Shown: in pieces, positions 36,480 to 48,300 of the stretch
Layout of the letters: the number at the start of each line of letters is the position of its first letter
Position numbering within the stretch: position 1 is the stretch's first letter
From: Panorpa germanica
Lineage: Eukaryota; Arthropoda; Insecta; Mecoptera; Panorpidae
Length of the DNA: 64,000 nucleotides
Reading direction: 5' to 3'
Assembly: GCA_963678705.1 (NCBI GenBank)
Contig: OY783223.1
Span: 7,658,721-7,722,720 of the forward strand
Notes under the pieces: model-generated
Seen by the model: only the letters and a program-made list of their open reading frames with translations
Told to the model about the DNA's origin: nothing
Database searches by the model: none
Program-made: the position numbers and the translations under genes

Positions 36480-36900
36480 AATTGCACTACATAAATACCA
36501 AAAATACAGTAGAGGCAGTGAAGGGAGGCAGGAGACAGAAAGAAGTAGCAAGGAAACAGTTAAACTTCAGTCCAGAAAAATAGAGGATTTGCGGAAAGGA
36601 GATAAGGACAAGAGGTGGATGACGGAGATAGAGACAATAATAAAATAGTAAAGGAAGAGAGTCAAGAAGAAATAGTAAAGTAAGAGAGTCAAGAGGAAAT
36701 AGTAAAGATAGAGTGTTTATGCCTGTAATAGACATAAGTGGAGAAGTGAAAACGAAGAGAGAAGGCAGGAAAGATAGTGAAAAGATAATAGAGGGTTTGT
36801 CGAGAGGAGACAAGGAAGGCAAGAGGTGATAGATGCAGGAAACGATGTGAATAAAGGAGGAGTAGGGGACATGAAGAGAGAGAATCAAGAGAAGAAGAAA
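36480..36900. repeat. Purine-skewed low-complexity block
   Basis: The top strand is strongly A/G-biased. It carries near-tandem units of the type 'gagagtcaagaggaaatagtaaag' around 36650-36710. The opposite-strand 133-residue frame is a by-product of this composition. The flanking 36050-37050 could be the tail of a degraded retroelement, but I recognise no domain. Confidence 0.45.
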
Positions 36901-37171
36901 CAGAAAGTACCATTCGAATTAGTAATAGTCTAGAATAGTTTAAGTTTAGTTTTAACTTTGAATTTATATGAAATGCATTAAGAAATATAATAATGTAGAT
37001 TGTAAAGCCGAAAGGCACACAATTAATATAATAAATTAATAATACTAAACACAGTAATGCACAATAACATTTTTCTTATCTTTATTAAATAAGAACCCGA
37101 GTTGAAATTTTAGACCTATCGTGATCCTAAAAGGGATCTATATACTCCTCTTTTCATACTAAATAAAGGTC

Positions 37172-40100
37172 TCACCCTATTCGGAAGATCATGGCGCAGT
37201 CGACTCCAGTAGCTTCCGCACGTTCCGTCAGTCGATCCTCCGGGTCCACGTTCATCGTGGGGGGCCCATCGTGCTCGTCATCATTTTCATCGTTCTGATA
37301 TTCTAATTCATCTTGGTCCCCCGCTGTGTATCGCGTGAAGTTTCTAGCGGTGGTGGCGCTACTAGCACGGGCCAACGCACGGGGCGCCATCGAACCACGA
37401 CGTAGGGATAACATCGCCGACAAACACCGACCCGTGGGGTTACCGGGTGGTAGGATCGCATCGTCGATGTCTTGGAAGGAAACTGGAAGAAAACAAATTG
37501 TTTCTGGTTACTTTTTACCAAAATTTAATTACTTAAAATTTGAATTTCATTTTTTCCCGCCTTACGCTATGACGCCATGTTTGATACGTCACGTGTTTAA
37601 AAAGTTGGGCTAGATCAGTTACGTCGTTTAATATAAATTTGCTTTGTAAAAATGTTGAAAGTTTTGTTAAAAAATAATCTTAATAGACACGCATATTTAA
37701 AATCGGTTAAAAGCTTAAAACTATAGCAATAAATATTTTCTTGTCTACGAAAACTGGAAAGTCATTTAACGACTGATGGAAATGAGTTTTTCGTTAAAGC
37801 AGGTCGTAGGTTTTAGTTCCAATCACGCATTAGCAGTATATATTAATTATGTTTTGTCGATATTTTTTATATAATGCTTGTGTCATATTTTCTATGTTGA
37901 ATATTAAAATGATTAATTAACTATGGAACGACTAGGACAACGCGCAGGGTCAGGGTGCAACGAGCTCACAGAGAAAGACTTCCACCACCGTTTATCGTTT
38001 TGAACATTGGAAAATGGCCATGGAGCAGTGTAGGGGATGTAAACATCGTGACGATATTTTTTCTACGTGACGATGTTTTTTCAACGTGACGATGTTTTTT
38101 CAACGTGACGATGTTTTTTCAACGTGACGATGTTTTTTTTAACGTGACGATGTTTTTTCAACGTGACGATGTTTTTTTCAACGTGACGATGTTTTTTCAA
38201 CGTGACGATGTTTTTTCAACGTGACGATGTTTTTTCAACGTGACGATGTTTTTTCAACGTGACGATGTTTTTTTAACGTGACGATGTTTTTTCAACGTGA
38301 CGATGTTTTTCAAAAAAAACATATTATGTAACAACAGTATCAGTACACAAGTTTGACTTGGTGTACTGTCGTATCGGTACGTGGTGTGTATGTATTATGA
38401 CACAACACATGCAAAGAACACAGGAGTCTGCTTGCTATGAAAGTTTTAGCCGATTTACTCCAGAATTCGCCGTCACGAACTATCATAAGTCGAGCCGATA
38501 TTTCACAAAGTTTCTCATGACGTACCTCGGCTAACGTAAAATAAATTGCTTCACTCATTTGTTAATCTATATTCTACAAGATAAGTAACACGATTTTATG
38601 AAAAGATTTTGATAAGAAATATAATGATTGCGAAACGCGAAATTCTAAGAAGCCTATTGTTTAATTCTTTAAGGAAAGAAAACAATTTATATCTTAAATT
38701 GACAATAGGTCTTATCAATTACGTACCTTTCGCGCGGTTGTAAGGTTACTAGGTTTTTCTAAATTCTCGAATGTGTATAATTTTATTTGATTGAACGATT
38801 TTTTGTATATAACATCTTCTGTAATACAAGTTTCTAAGCAAATGAAAATTGACGTAAAAACCTTTGAGTCATCGGGAGTTCGCGGTTGAAACTTGCATGC
38901 ATACCAATTCATAAGACAAGTTAACCATTTCATCCATTAAATAGAAAACTTTTAAACGTAAAACTCATTTAAAAGTTTACGTAGTTTTTAAGTTGCAATT
39001 AAAAACAGTTCCCACTTCAATACTCAGATATTCATGTACGTTCATTCATTCGCCCGCTTGGCTAAGACAATGTTGAAGTTAGGTACTAATTAGCACTTTA
39101 ATTGAAGCTGAAGTAACGAACGAATATTTCGCGGGCATTTCATAGTTATTTTGTTATGTAATCAGGAAGGGTTGGAGCTAGGAAGTTGGTGGATAGGGGA
39201 GTGGGGTATATGCGAGTAGAACACGCAAATATTGTGTATTAAGTTTATTCTTATTATGATAAATATTTAACAAAAGTTTACATAAGTTTGCGAAAGTACA
39301 AGAACTTTATAATTATTGTAAGAAGAAGATTTTTAACACCTTTTAATTTCTATTTTATGTGTAGTTGTTATAATTACTTGTGTTTTTAGTGGATTGAATG
39401 ATTTCCAAAATTCACGTCCCAGTAAACATTTTGGAGTAAATTCTACTTAATTTCTATTACATATCATGAGTTTTTTGTCTGGAACGGAATAAATATTTAA
39501 ATGAAGAAATAAATAGATGTAATCTTTAGTACGGATCGTGATTTTTTTAATGAATATTATTCATCTTCAACAATACTCGTTATATTAGTTTTTTACATTG
39601 TTTTGGTGATTCAAAAATCCACGATCGGCAGGTCTGCGTTAGGTTTAAAACCTCTGTCTTACCATCGCTAGATTCTATCTTCGTTTATATACATTCTATT
39701 CGGGGATTGAGGGAGATAGCGTCTGTCTATTACCATTAAAGAAATATTTGTTGAAAAAGGATAGCATATACTTTAAGCATACTGTACTGAACAAAATACT
39801 ATACAAGTATAACGGTGAAAAATATATTTTACTTGTCTAACCGCATCTCGTTTCTCTCTCACTTTGGAATAAATGAGATGAAAGTGAACTTAAAAAAAAT
39901 ATATCCATGTGGGAAAGAAACAGAAATACTTAATGAATGATGTTGGAAAAAGAAAGAATATTATTATGAAAAAATTCTAACAACTAACACAAAATCTGTG
40001 ACAGGTAGAGAACTTGTAAAGCGTTAGAATAGAATTGTACGAGTGACTCGAACTTCACCAAATAGGGCACTTCACCAAATTGTTTACTGGGGTATTAGAA

Positions 40101-42127
40101 CTAGACCGTTAAAAATCCTTTTAAATTATACAGTATATGTTCATATACTGTAATCAGTTTAAGAGATATGGGCAATATTGTTTCTTTTTTGAATAATTAC
40201 TAATTTTTAGTGCAGTGCTCTACTTTATAGCGATGCTGCTCAATATCTGTGGGATATACATACAAATGACGTATACAAAAATTGTAGGAAATTTAGTCCT
40301 CTCTGAGATTGATAATAACTATTTTTATCATAGGACCCACTACTAAGGAGATATTACCTTATTCTTTAAGGGGTTATATACAGTTATCAATCCCAAAAAA
40401 AGCGACTTTTCAAATAAATTTCCTGAGAAGACTAATAATTGTATTAATGTAAAAATTTGTACACATGTTATGGTAACTTTTAACTGTATTTAAATATTTT
40501 TATATTTGCAAAAATATTAACTTGGTGATCTCCAGGAGCTCCTCTCAAAAAAGGCATCTTGTGGTGACCCCTATATCTCTGGATTAAATTATTTAAAATG
40601 AAAAAACTAAACGGATTTCGTTAAAGTAATGTATAATCTAGAAATTAATCGAAGGATTAGGAAAAATAATGTTTTTTGACAAAATGGCGGCTTCTCAAAA
40701 AAGAAACATCGATTTTTGACCAAATTTTTGGCCTTAAATTGTTTATAAAAAAAAAACTAATTATCAGTGAGATAAAACCATCGATTAAATTCTAAAAAAT
40801 ATACTTAAGAAGTTTGTGTTAAAATTTGAGACTGATTGGTTCAGCCGTTTCCGAGTTTTTTTGGAAACACCATTTTGAGAGTACAATATTTTTTCAACTT
40901 ACATACTTGAAATTTTCTGTGTGTTTACTTAAATATATGTACATTACGAAGGACACGTTATAGGGCAAAAATATCCTTACCTGATTTGCCGCTTTTCCTC
41001 AAACTTGCCAATCGTTTCTGCGCCTGCGCATACGGAAGTGGATTTGGGGTATTTCTAATAGCAATAGACTTAGCGTTATTTATGATCATCTGTTGTTTAG
41101 TTTTCTTATCATCACTTTCCGAATCGCTAGCTGTTGGACTGATCAGAGAAACCATTGTCACAACTTCAGCACCAGCCACAGATCTAGACCTCGCCAATCC
41201 TTTCCTTCCTCTGGACTTACTATCAGGACTCATCTTATTCTCATCCTCACTGGATTCACCACCATCTTTATCCTTGTTAAATCGTCTTCTGGTTTTAAGT
41301 TTCCTTTTATTCTGTGACATTTTACTTTCTTCTTCTTTCGGGGCTGGTGAAGGCATAGGATTAGAAAGCGCTCTTTGAAGCGGTGGTCGTGGTTTGTCCA
41401 CTGTCGCGTTAAACGCACTTTGACGGGACTGATTCTGGAAGCTGCTTCTCCTCATCGCAGCTGTCATTGGTGTAATTGTCACGTTGTTAACACCCGCGGA
41501 ATCAGGAACCGCATCCTGAGATACTTCCGCGACGTTTTCCTTCTGCTCCACGTTAAAATGAAAAGCCTTCATCGGTTTTGGGGCGGTACTTGGTCTAGCT
41601 TTCCCAGATGGTGGTATCATCTTCGTCTTCGTCTTCGTAGGGGTAACAGATGCGGAGATAACGCTATCCGCCGTTTCAGGAGCATCCATTTGATCTACAT
41701 CACTCATAACATCTTGAATTTGAGTATTTGGCGCTAGAAATATATCTAAATTTTGTTTTCCCTTCTCTCTTTCCCTCCACGCTTTCCTAAGCCTCTCTGC
41801 TAGTTCCTGCCGGGTATACAGGATGTCTTTGTCAGTCAGTAACATCCTCGATTGACGATGTTGCTCACATTTCTTCGCCACAACTTCCACGTGATCTGCA
41901 GAGTTTTGTTTCTTCTCTATCCAAGCAGCTCTAACTCGGGGTCCTGATGATATATTTGGTTTGGTTTTGTTTTTTGGTGGTAATGATATTTTCAAGCCGC
42001 TCTCGCTTGCTATCATAGGGGTAATTTGTTCTTCAGATAGTTGCTTCCTGAGTGGAGCACGTTTTGGAGGTTGCTGCTGCAGCGATTGCTGCCGGACTAT
42101 GCCGGACCTTGGACGAGCACTTGTCAT
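37172..42127 (-). CDS. Unrecognised basic Ser/Pro-rich protein, two-exon model
   Basis: I do not recognise this protein. Exon 1 (42127-40981) encodes about 382 residues from MTSARPRSGIVRQQ. It is basic, rich in Ser, Pro and Gln, with a charged helical stretch (TRQELAERLRKAWRERE, about 105-125) and nuclear-signal-like runs (KRKLKTRRRFNK). It ends at the donor TCAG|GTAAGG. Exon 2 (37482-37172) has the acceptor TTTTCTTCCAG and exactly the complementary phase, joining as ...KSGKSVSFQDIDD. It ends in a stop directly at GGGTGA, total 485 residues. GTGAGA at that point is also a good donor, so further exons are possible. Exon 2 is markedly more GC-rich than its surroundings. The 3.5-kb intron holds a minisatellite and two repeats. 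A cytoskeletal or nuclear role would fit the composition but is only a guess. Exon 1 is confident; the linkage is tentative. Confidence 0.6.
38045..38315. repeat. 19-bp minisatellite, 14 units
   Basis: Fourteen tandem units of CGTGACGATGTTTTTTCAA differ mainly in T-run length and an occasional C-to-T change. The first unit is the most diverged. Each unit carries ACGTG (bHLH-PAS/HIF core) overlapping TGACG (CREB/ATF half-site). It lies in the intron of the 37-42 kb gene model. Confidence 0.95.
39418..40091 (+). mobile_element. CCCAGTAAACA-ended element, copy 1
   Basis: The left end, CCCAGTAAACATTTTGG, pairs with the right end, CCAAATTGTTTACTGGG, as terminal inverted repeats. The body is about 95% identical by eye to 45828-46637, apart from a ~170 bp segment missing here. 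No transposase frame and no obvious target duplication were found. CCC-starting ends recall piggyBac-type elements, but no TTAA flank is present. Confidence 0.8.
40374..40948 (-). repeat. Dispersed repeat, copy B (inverted mate of 3115-3757)
   Basis: Reverse complement of the 3.1-3.8 kb repeat. Landmarks such as 'ggttatatacagt', 'ggagctcctct' and 'gttcagccgtttcc' are shared. It ends about 33 bp before the exon-1 donor of the 37-42 kb gene. Confidence 0.75.
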
Positions 42128-42292
42128 TTTACTATTTTTATTTCACTGAGGGAATACATTGTTCTATTATCTTTTCAATAGACATGTTTCTTTATTGTTT
42201 ATTACTACATCAACACAAAAATAATCAAATTATAAATTTATTTATTAATTATCCTCATATATGAATAAGCAGAGGCGCACCAGGCTTCTGAC

Positions 42293-42819
42293 AGGTGAAA
42301 CGATACTTGGCCATTTTTAACTCGCGAAATATAGATGGCGATACTATACAACATGTTAAATATTATCAAAAAAGCCATGTTTTTTTATGTTTAAATCGTT
42401 TTATGTAAGTAACTATAAACGCGAATCAAAATCTAAAGCTGCAATTAGTTAGATGAATAACGTATCTACATTTTAAGCTTTCTTCCACTGACTTATAATG
42501 AGTTGGAACCGCAAAATTAAGTTTTAAATATGATATATTTTCTAGTTAAATTTCAATTTTTATATGACTGGTAACATTTCTAAGGGTTTGTCATAAATAA
42601 AGATTATAAAATTAATAAAAAAAGTCAAAAAGAAGTTTAAAATGTAGATACGTTATTCATCTAACTAATTGCAGCTTTAGATTTTGATTCGCGTTTATAG
42701 TTACTTACATAAAACGATTTAAACGTAAAGAAACATGGTTTTTTGATAATATTTAACCTGCTGTATAGTATCGCCATGTATATTTCGCGAGTCAAAAATG
42801 GCCAAGTATCGTTTCACCT
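42293..42819. mobile_element. Foldback element with ~190 bp inverted arms
   Basis: Arms 42293-about 42480 and about 42640-42819 are near-perfect inverted repeats. They run from AGGTGAAACGATACTTGGCC at one end to its complement at the other. The ~160 bp loop is unique in the window. There is no coding frame. It lies about 165 bp upstream of the start codon of the 37-42 kb gene. Confidence 0.88.
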
Positions 42820-44720
42820 TAAGTAAACCATAAGTTTACGTTTTGGGTTTAGCGGGTATTTGATTTAAAATCTTAATCCATAAAAAAACTAACTTAGAAA
42901 TTATTAAACAGAAATATATATCACAATAAATTAATAATATTTACAAATATAAAAACCGCATTAAACCATAAGATTTTCTATCCAACTGTATATTTACATA
43001 TAATATTAAATTTATTTAATGTACACATATGTAACTTTTTTGTTTTATTTACTTTTGTGTTTTTTATATGTATTTACTATTTACGTGCGAAGGGCTAAGA
43101 CACAGCGCTCCCTAAAACCTGGAGCTGCCCTAAACCAACCCCCTGAGAGGTCGAGTTCGTACTGATCACAGAGATATTGAATGAACACAACCAGCAACGT
43201 GGTTTTCAGTGTTAGAGCTCATTTATTATTGATCAAAAACTATCCTTGTTTTAAAACAAATCAAAACCCTACGTTAAGGTACATAGTAGTATTGAGGACT
43301 GGCGGATACCAACCCTAAAGCACAACGGATATAACTGCATCAAAACTTTCAAGAAAATTTCATTTACTTTGAAGTGAGTTTTTGAGAAAAGATTCAAATA
43401 TTTACTTATTTATATAAATAAATAAATTAATATGAATATTTAATATAATTAATACATATTATTATTATAGACAAATTGTTTAAAATAAATATGTAAAAAC
43501 CGTTGTCAAAAATAACGCAGAAGCTATTGCAGGTGCAGGAACAAGAACGTTTGGGTCATTTCATAAACAACAGGCACAAGTTCCCGGCGAGCAAAACTGC
43601 TTGTAAAAATGTAATATTATAGTATGGACACATTCACATTCTAATAGAGAGTGGGGGGTTTCGAGAGAGTATGTGACAAGACGTGACAAGGTGGGGGAGG
43701 GGGGGGGCACAATCAAAAGATTCGTGACATTACTAATAATCTATAATTCACCTTCCAAAAAAAAACAAGACCAAAAAATAAATAAGACTGAATTTGTTTT
43801 TTTCTTTTCAAATGTGTGACAAGCAGAGAAGGCGAAATTGCTAACAGGGTGGTTAAAGTCTTGTTACAAGTAATCCCTACTACCATTATTCGCAGACAAT
43901 AAAACAAACTATGGGGGCTTCGTAAGTTTGAGGAGCCTACAGATGTGTTAATTTATCTCTGGCTGATAGCTTTGCTTCCCATCGTCTTAGATCGTAATGA
44001 AGTCTTTGTCTTGACCCACTTCAAGCCGATTTAACCACTTTTCCGTAAACAAATTAAACTATTTTAATTTCATTGAGAAGAAATTATAAAAATAATGAGG
44101 AGAGGTAAAGAAGTATTACTTCTAACTCGCCTACTGTGTAAACGTATTCTGTTGACATATGAAATTAATTATGAAATATTTGTGAACCACAGAGCCCCTA
44201 TAAATGGGCGATTCTTAGTTTTAGAACGCCATACGTTGTCTTTAAATATAATATGACATAGATACATTTGTAAACTAGGTTTAGCTATAAAACCACTTAA
44301 ACAAAGGATAAAAAAAAGTTTTCGTTATTGAATTTTTCAATAAAATTGCCTGTGAACATCATATAAAAATGTTATATTGGAAATAGCAGACAAAACATGT
44401 TGGCATGGTTACCGAGGGCTAAAGAAGGCCAGAGCCGTATTGGGACGGGGTAGATTTAATGTATTTCTAATAGTAGTGGTATTATAGTCCTAGCAAATAT
44501 CTAGTTTTAGTCTTTAACTGAGTTATAAAATAGTCGGCCATATTTATGACGTAACATGTCTGTACTATTGAAATAATATACTATCTCTTTTACGCACTGT
44601 TGTTGTATAAAAGAGATAGCAATTTAACGATCATGACGTCACATGTCTTGGAATATTCTACAACGTTGAATCCCTTTAATAATTAAAAAGAGAAAATGAC
44701 TTTTTTAATTGTTAATATCT

Positions 44721-45061
44721 AAAAACCCTGTTACGGCAGACGTAATATTGGAATTTGATTGTTCCTTGAAATAGTTGTAAATAATATTTGATATTTTGAT
44801 ATATAAATACATATAGCAGAGATTTATGAGCTGTAAGGTTGGTAACCTTACACAAGGATTGTGATGTCACATGCACTTGGAATGTGTACAACGTTGAATC
44901 CCTTTAATAATTAAAGAGACAAAGTGATTTTTTTAATTGTTAATATCTCTTAACATATAAGGAGTTATTAACAAATAATTGAACATTTGAGATTCTAGTA
45001 ACCCACTTTATCAATATATAGCACAGTTTTATAGAAATTAAGACATAGGACACAAGCCCAT
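44721..45061 (-). mobile_element. ~600 bp TIR element family, copy 6 (truncated, composite)
   Basis: Reverse-orientation partial copy with the intact end GGACACAAGCCCAT at 45061. It is preceded at 44518-44720 by a diverged piece of the long variant that repeats the segment 'caacgttgaatccctttaat'. This indicates nesting or unequal exchange between two copies. Confidence 0.75.
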
Positions 45062-45395
45062 TCTGCCGAAAATATTGCTTCAATATTTCCAATTAACAAT
45101 AAAATAGAAGATTACTACATCATTAAAAATGGCCGCTGATAATTAATATGTTATATTTAGCAGAGATAAACTATTAATTTATATTAATCAGGTTTATTAT
45201 TTAATTAAAATGTACACATGAGCTATGGAGTCACAGAGTATAGAATTACATAGTAGGACGGTATTACAGAGTATAGTATTAACTACAGTATTACCGTGTG
45301 TAGAAAGAAAGATACAATAGTGTCAATACCGAGAGGGCGCTAAATTTAAATCCAACATAATATAAATTTATTTTTGACTTTACAGATAGTCGACA

Positions 45396-48300
45396 ATGAT
45401 GGACGAACGCAAATATAAACCAATGTCCCATACTTTGGACTACATTAACGCCAATTTCATTTCTATTAAAAAAGAAGATAGAACAAGATACAGCGAAATA
45501 TTAATTGATGTATTAAATCAATTCAAAAATAAGATGATGAAAGTGAATACGCTTTACAACGCCCTCAACGATGGAGACATAATATACGCGGGCAGTACGT
45601 ATGACAACATAAAAGTTGGCAAGCCTAATGAGTTCGACCTGAATGTACCTTTGAAACTACCTATTAACTACAAAACGGAATTAATGGTAAGTTTTAATTT
45701 CGCATGTGTTGTGTCACAATACATACATACTGGTAAACACAACATTGAGAATCATTTAGCAGCTTTTCGCATTAAGACAGTTTCAGTATGCAACCACTTT
45801 TTATAATTTTTGTTTGTAGGCTAAGAACCCAGTAAGCATATCATGAATTTTTTGTCTGGAACGTGTTCGTTTTCTATTCAGTCGTTCATAGAAAGGCCCT
45901 TTTTATGACCTACAGAGATCGCAACGACGGTTCACTGCTGAATTAAAAGCGGAGTCGGTTTATGATTTATGACCGGAGTTATAAACTTAAAACTAGCAGG
46001 GGTATAAAACTTAATTGAATTCTACATTTTAGAGTCTGCAAAATATAAATATTTAAATGAAGAAATAAATAGATGTAATCTTTAGTATGGATCGTGATTT
46101 TTTTAATGAATATTATTCATCTTCAACAATACTCGTTATATTAGTTTTTTACATTGTTTTGGTGATTCAAAAATCCACGATCGGTAGGTCTGCGTTAGGT
46201 TTAAAACCTCTGTCTTACCATCGCTAGGTATTATCTTCGTTTATATACATTCTATTCGGGGATTGAGGGAGATAGCGTCTGTCTATTACCATTAAAGAAA
46301 TATTTGTTGAAAAAGGATAGCATATACTTTAAGCATACTGTACTGAACAAAATAGTATACAAGTGTAACGGTGAAAAATATATTTTACTTGTCTAACCGC
46401 ATCTCGTTTCTCTTTCACTTTGGAATAAATGAGATGAAAGTGAACTTAAAAAAAATATATCCATGTGGGAAAGAAACAGAAATACTTAATGAATGATGTT
46501 GGAAAAGGAAAGATTATTATTATGAAAAACTAACACAAAATCTGTGACAGGTAGAGAACTTGTAAAGCGTTAGAATAGAATTGTACGAGTGACTCGAACT
46601 TCACCAAATAGGACACTTCACCAAATTGTTTACTGGGAATAATGTTTACTATAAATCGCGAAGTTTCTGAATTTTGACCGTTTAGAACCCGAGATAATTA
46701 ATAACCAAAGAAAACATCCTGTTCGCCCAACTGTTTAATATTATACAGAAAAAAATCTCTGGAAAGAATTTTGAAAAAAAAATAGGAGCAAAAAAATGTT
46801 TTTTAAACAAATAGCACTTCTTCGTTTCGTATTCGAGGTATAATAATTTAAAATATAATTTTTTTAATTGCAAGACGTTCTTTTCATGATCAATAGTGAT
46901 CCGGCAACGCTGCACGCAACATTATCTCGAATAGTGCAGAATTCCAAGAACAGAATTCCTAATACATTTTTAACAATGCAACCATCGAAATATTTGATAC
47001 TATATCTGACAATAGTAAATATTCTGACAATACGCTAGAACTACCTTAAGTGATTTAGAGCCATTTCTTATGTTTCTAATGTTTTTTTTATTCTACAGAT
47101 TGAAAATGTAAACAAGGAACCTGGGTTCACTAAGGTAGTCTTCACCTCAGAAGGATGGGAACGTCTACAAAAGCACAATAATTGGACAATATATAGGTAA
47201 TCAAAACCTTACACATAAAAGTTTCTAGAGAATTTTACTAACACCAACATTTTTTAGGTTATTATTTATGTCAAAACACTTATTTAAATCGATTTTTTAG
47301 TAAAATGCTAGGCTGGGTCAACGAAGAACGCCAGCTCCTGCAGGATAAATTCCTGCAGTGGATGCAAGGAGTGGTTATCTCTACGATTGAGGAAATTAAA
47401 AAGGAGTCGAAAAACCCCATACCTGTCATTGTTACAAAAACAAATAAATCGATTGAGGTATGTATTCTTCGATTGAAAGAGTTTTGTATAAAAAGCTAAT
47501 GACAGTCAGATCTTGGGTTCAACTAAATAAATAAACTATACATGCATAACAAAATCATGATTAAAACTTACCACGATCAAGTGAAGATTATTAATTTGAA
47601 CATCTTCAATGATTTTGACAAATAACCTAACTCATACACTAAACCACCGGATTTAAAATGCACACATCTATATTTATTTGCACAGATAATTGTCTAACCA
47701 ATAACACATTTATTTATATTTTAATAACTTAACTTTTACTCATTTATTAACATATTCTAAATAATTTTAACCATCCTAAATGTTATTTCAACTTAATTTA
47801 ATAATTTACTTGACACTTTTAAAATTTAAAGACGTGCTAAAAGATGACAGATTCAATAACAAAATGTTTACTTTCATGCTCCATCTCATGGGCAATAGTT
47901 TAAGTTGCATGGTTTGAATATTTAATAGCATCATTGAGATTAATTATATTTCTTTGGTTCTAGATAACGTCTACTACATCAGGACCAGCGCTTACACTTC
48001 ATCTTAAATACCAAGACATTCTTATAGACGTGGATTTAGTCCCTGTGATCAGATTTAATAATTCACCAGAAGAGAACCATTGGCCTAAGTCGCCTGTTAA
48101 GCCTCTACCATCCAAGTGTATTAAGGTATTGCAAACAATTCAATAATTTCGTTTTGTTAACGCACTATTCATTGTTAAAATAACTCTATTATTATTTTCA
48201 GAGAACATTTGTTGCGGTTCCAAAACCGAAGCGAAATAGCAACGGCGGAGCCATAATTCCAAAGAACCCATCCTGGAGATTGTCTTTCCATGAACAAGAG

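Larger units (their letters stand above)
29587..37171. other. Gene-free, repeat-rich region
   Basis: Contains TIR element copy 5, a long-arm foldback element (31089-31703), a hairpin repeat near 32757, a TIR element (34449-34913) and a purine-skewed block (36480-36900). A GC-rich proline-coding patch (33068-33140) and a degraded repeat (33506-33940, related to 2312-2440) also lie here. The 102-residue frame at 32134-32442 and the frames around 33.0-33.8 kb have no domain or splice support. I annotate no gene. Confidence 0.5.
42128..45395. other. Divergent intergenic region upstream of the cGLR
   Basis: Separates the start of the 37-42 kb gene (minus strand) from the cGLR (plus strand), so it should contain both promoters. 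It holds a foldback element (42293-42819), a G-rich run near 43685-43710, a diverged element fragment (44518-44720) and element copy 6. TTTACAG at 45379-45385 just before the cGLR start is a likely acceptor of a 5' UTR intron, so a non-coding first exon probably lies in this space. Confidence 0.5.

Noticed and set aside
36487-36888. 133-residue hydrophobic frame on the minus strand
   Set aside because: It is the complement of a purine-biased low-complexity block, which produces Leu/Ser/Phe-rich frames by composition alone.
38045-38315. CRISPR-like array
   Set aside because: The 19-bp units are directly tandem with no unique spacers, and the genome is eukaryotic.
38340-38933. Two 72-residue minus-strand frames (38340-38558, 38715-38933) as exons of one gene
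   Set aside because: Good donors (AAG|GTACGT, GAG|GTACGT) and an acceptor exist, but the second block has early stops in every phase after that acceptor. The frames do not match the flanking 37-42 kb gene.
40986-42264. Several plus-strand frames of 62-130 residues opposite the 37-42 kb gene
   Set aside because: Shadows of the long minus-strand exon, with no independent support.
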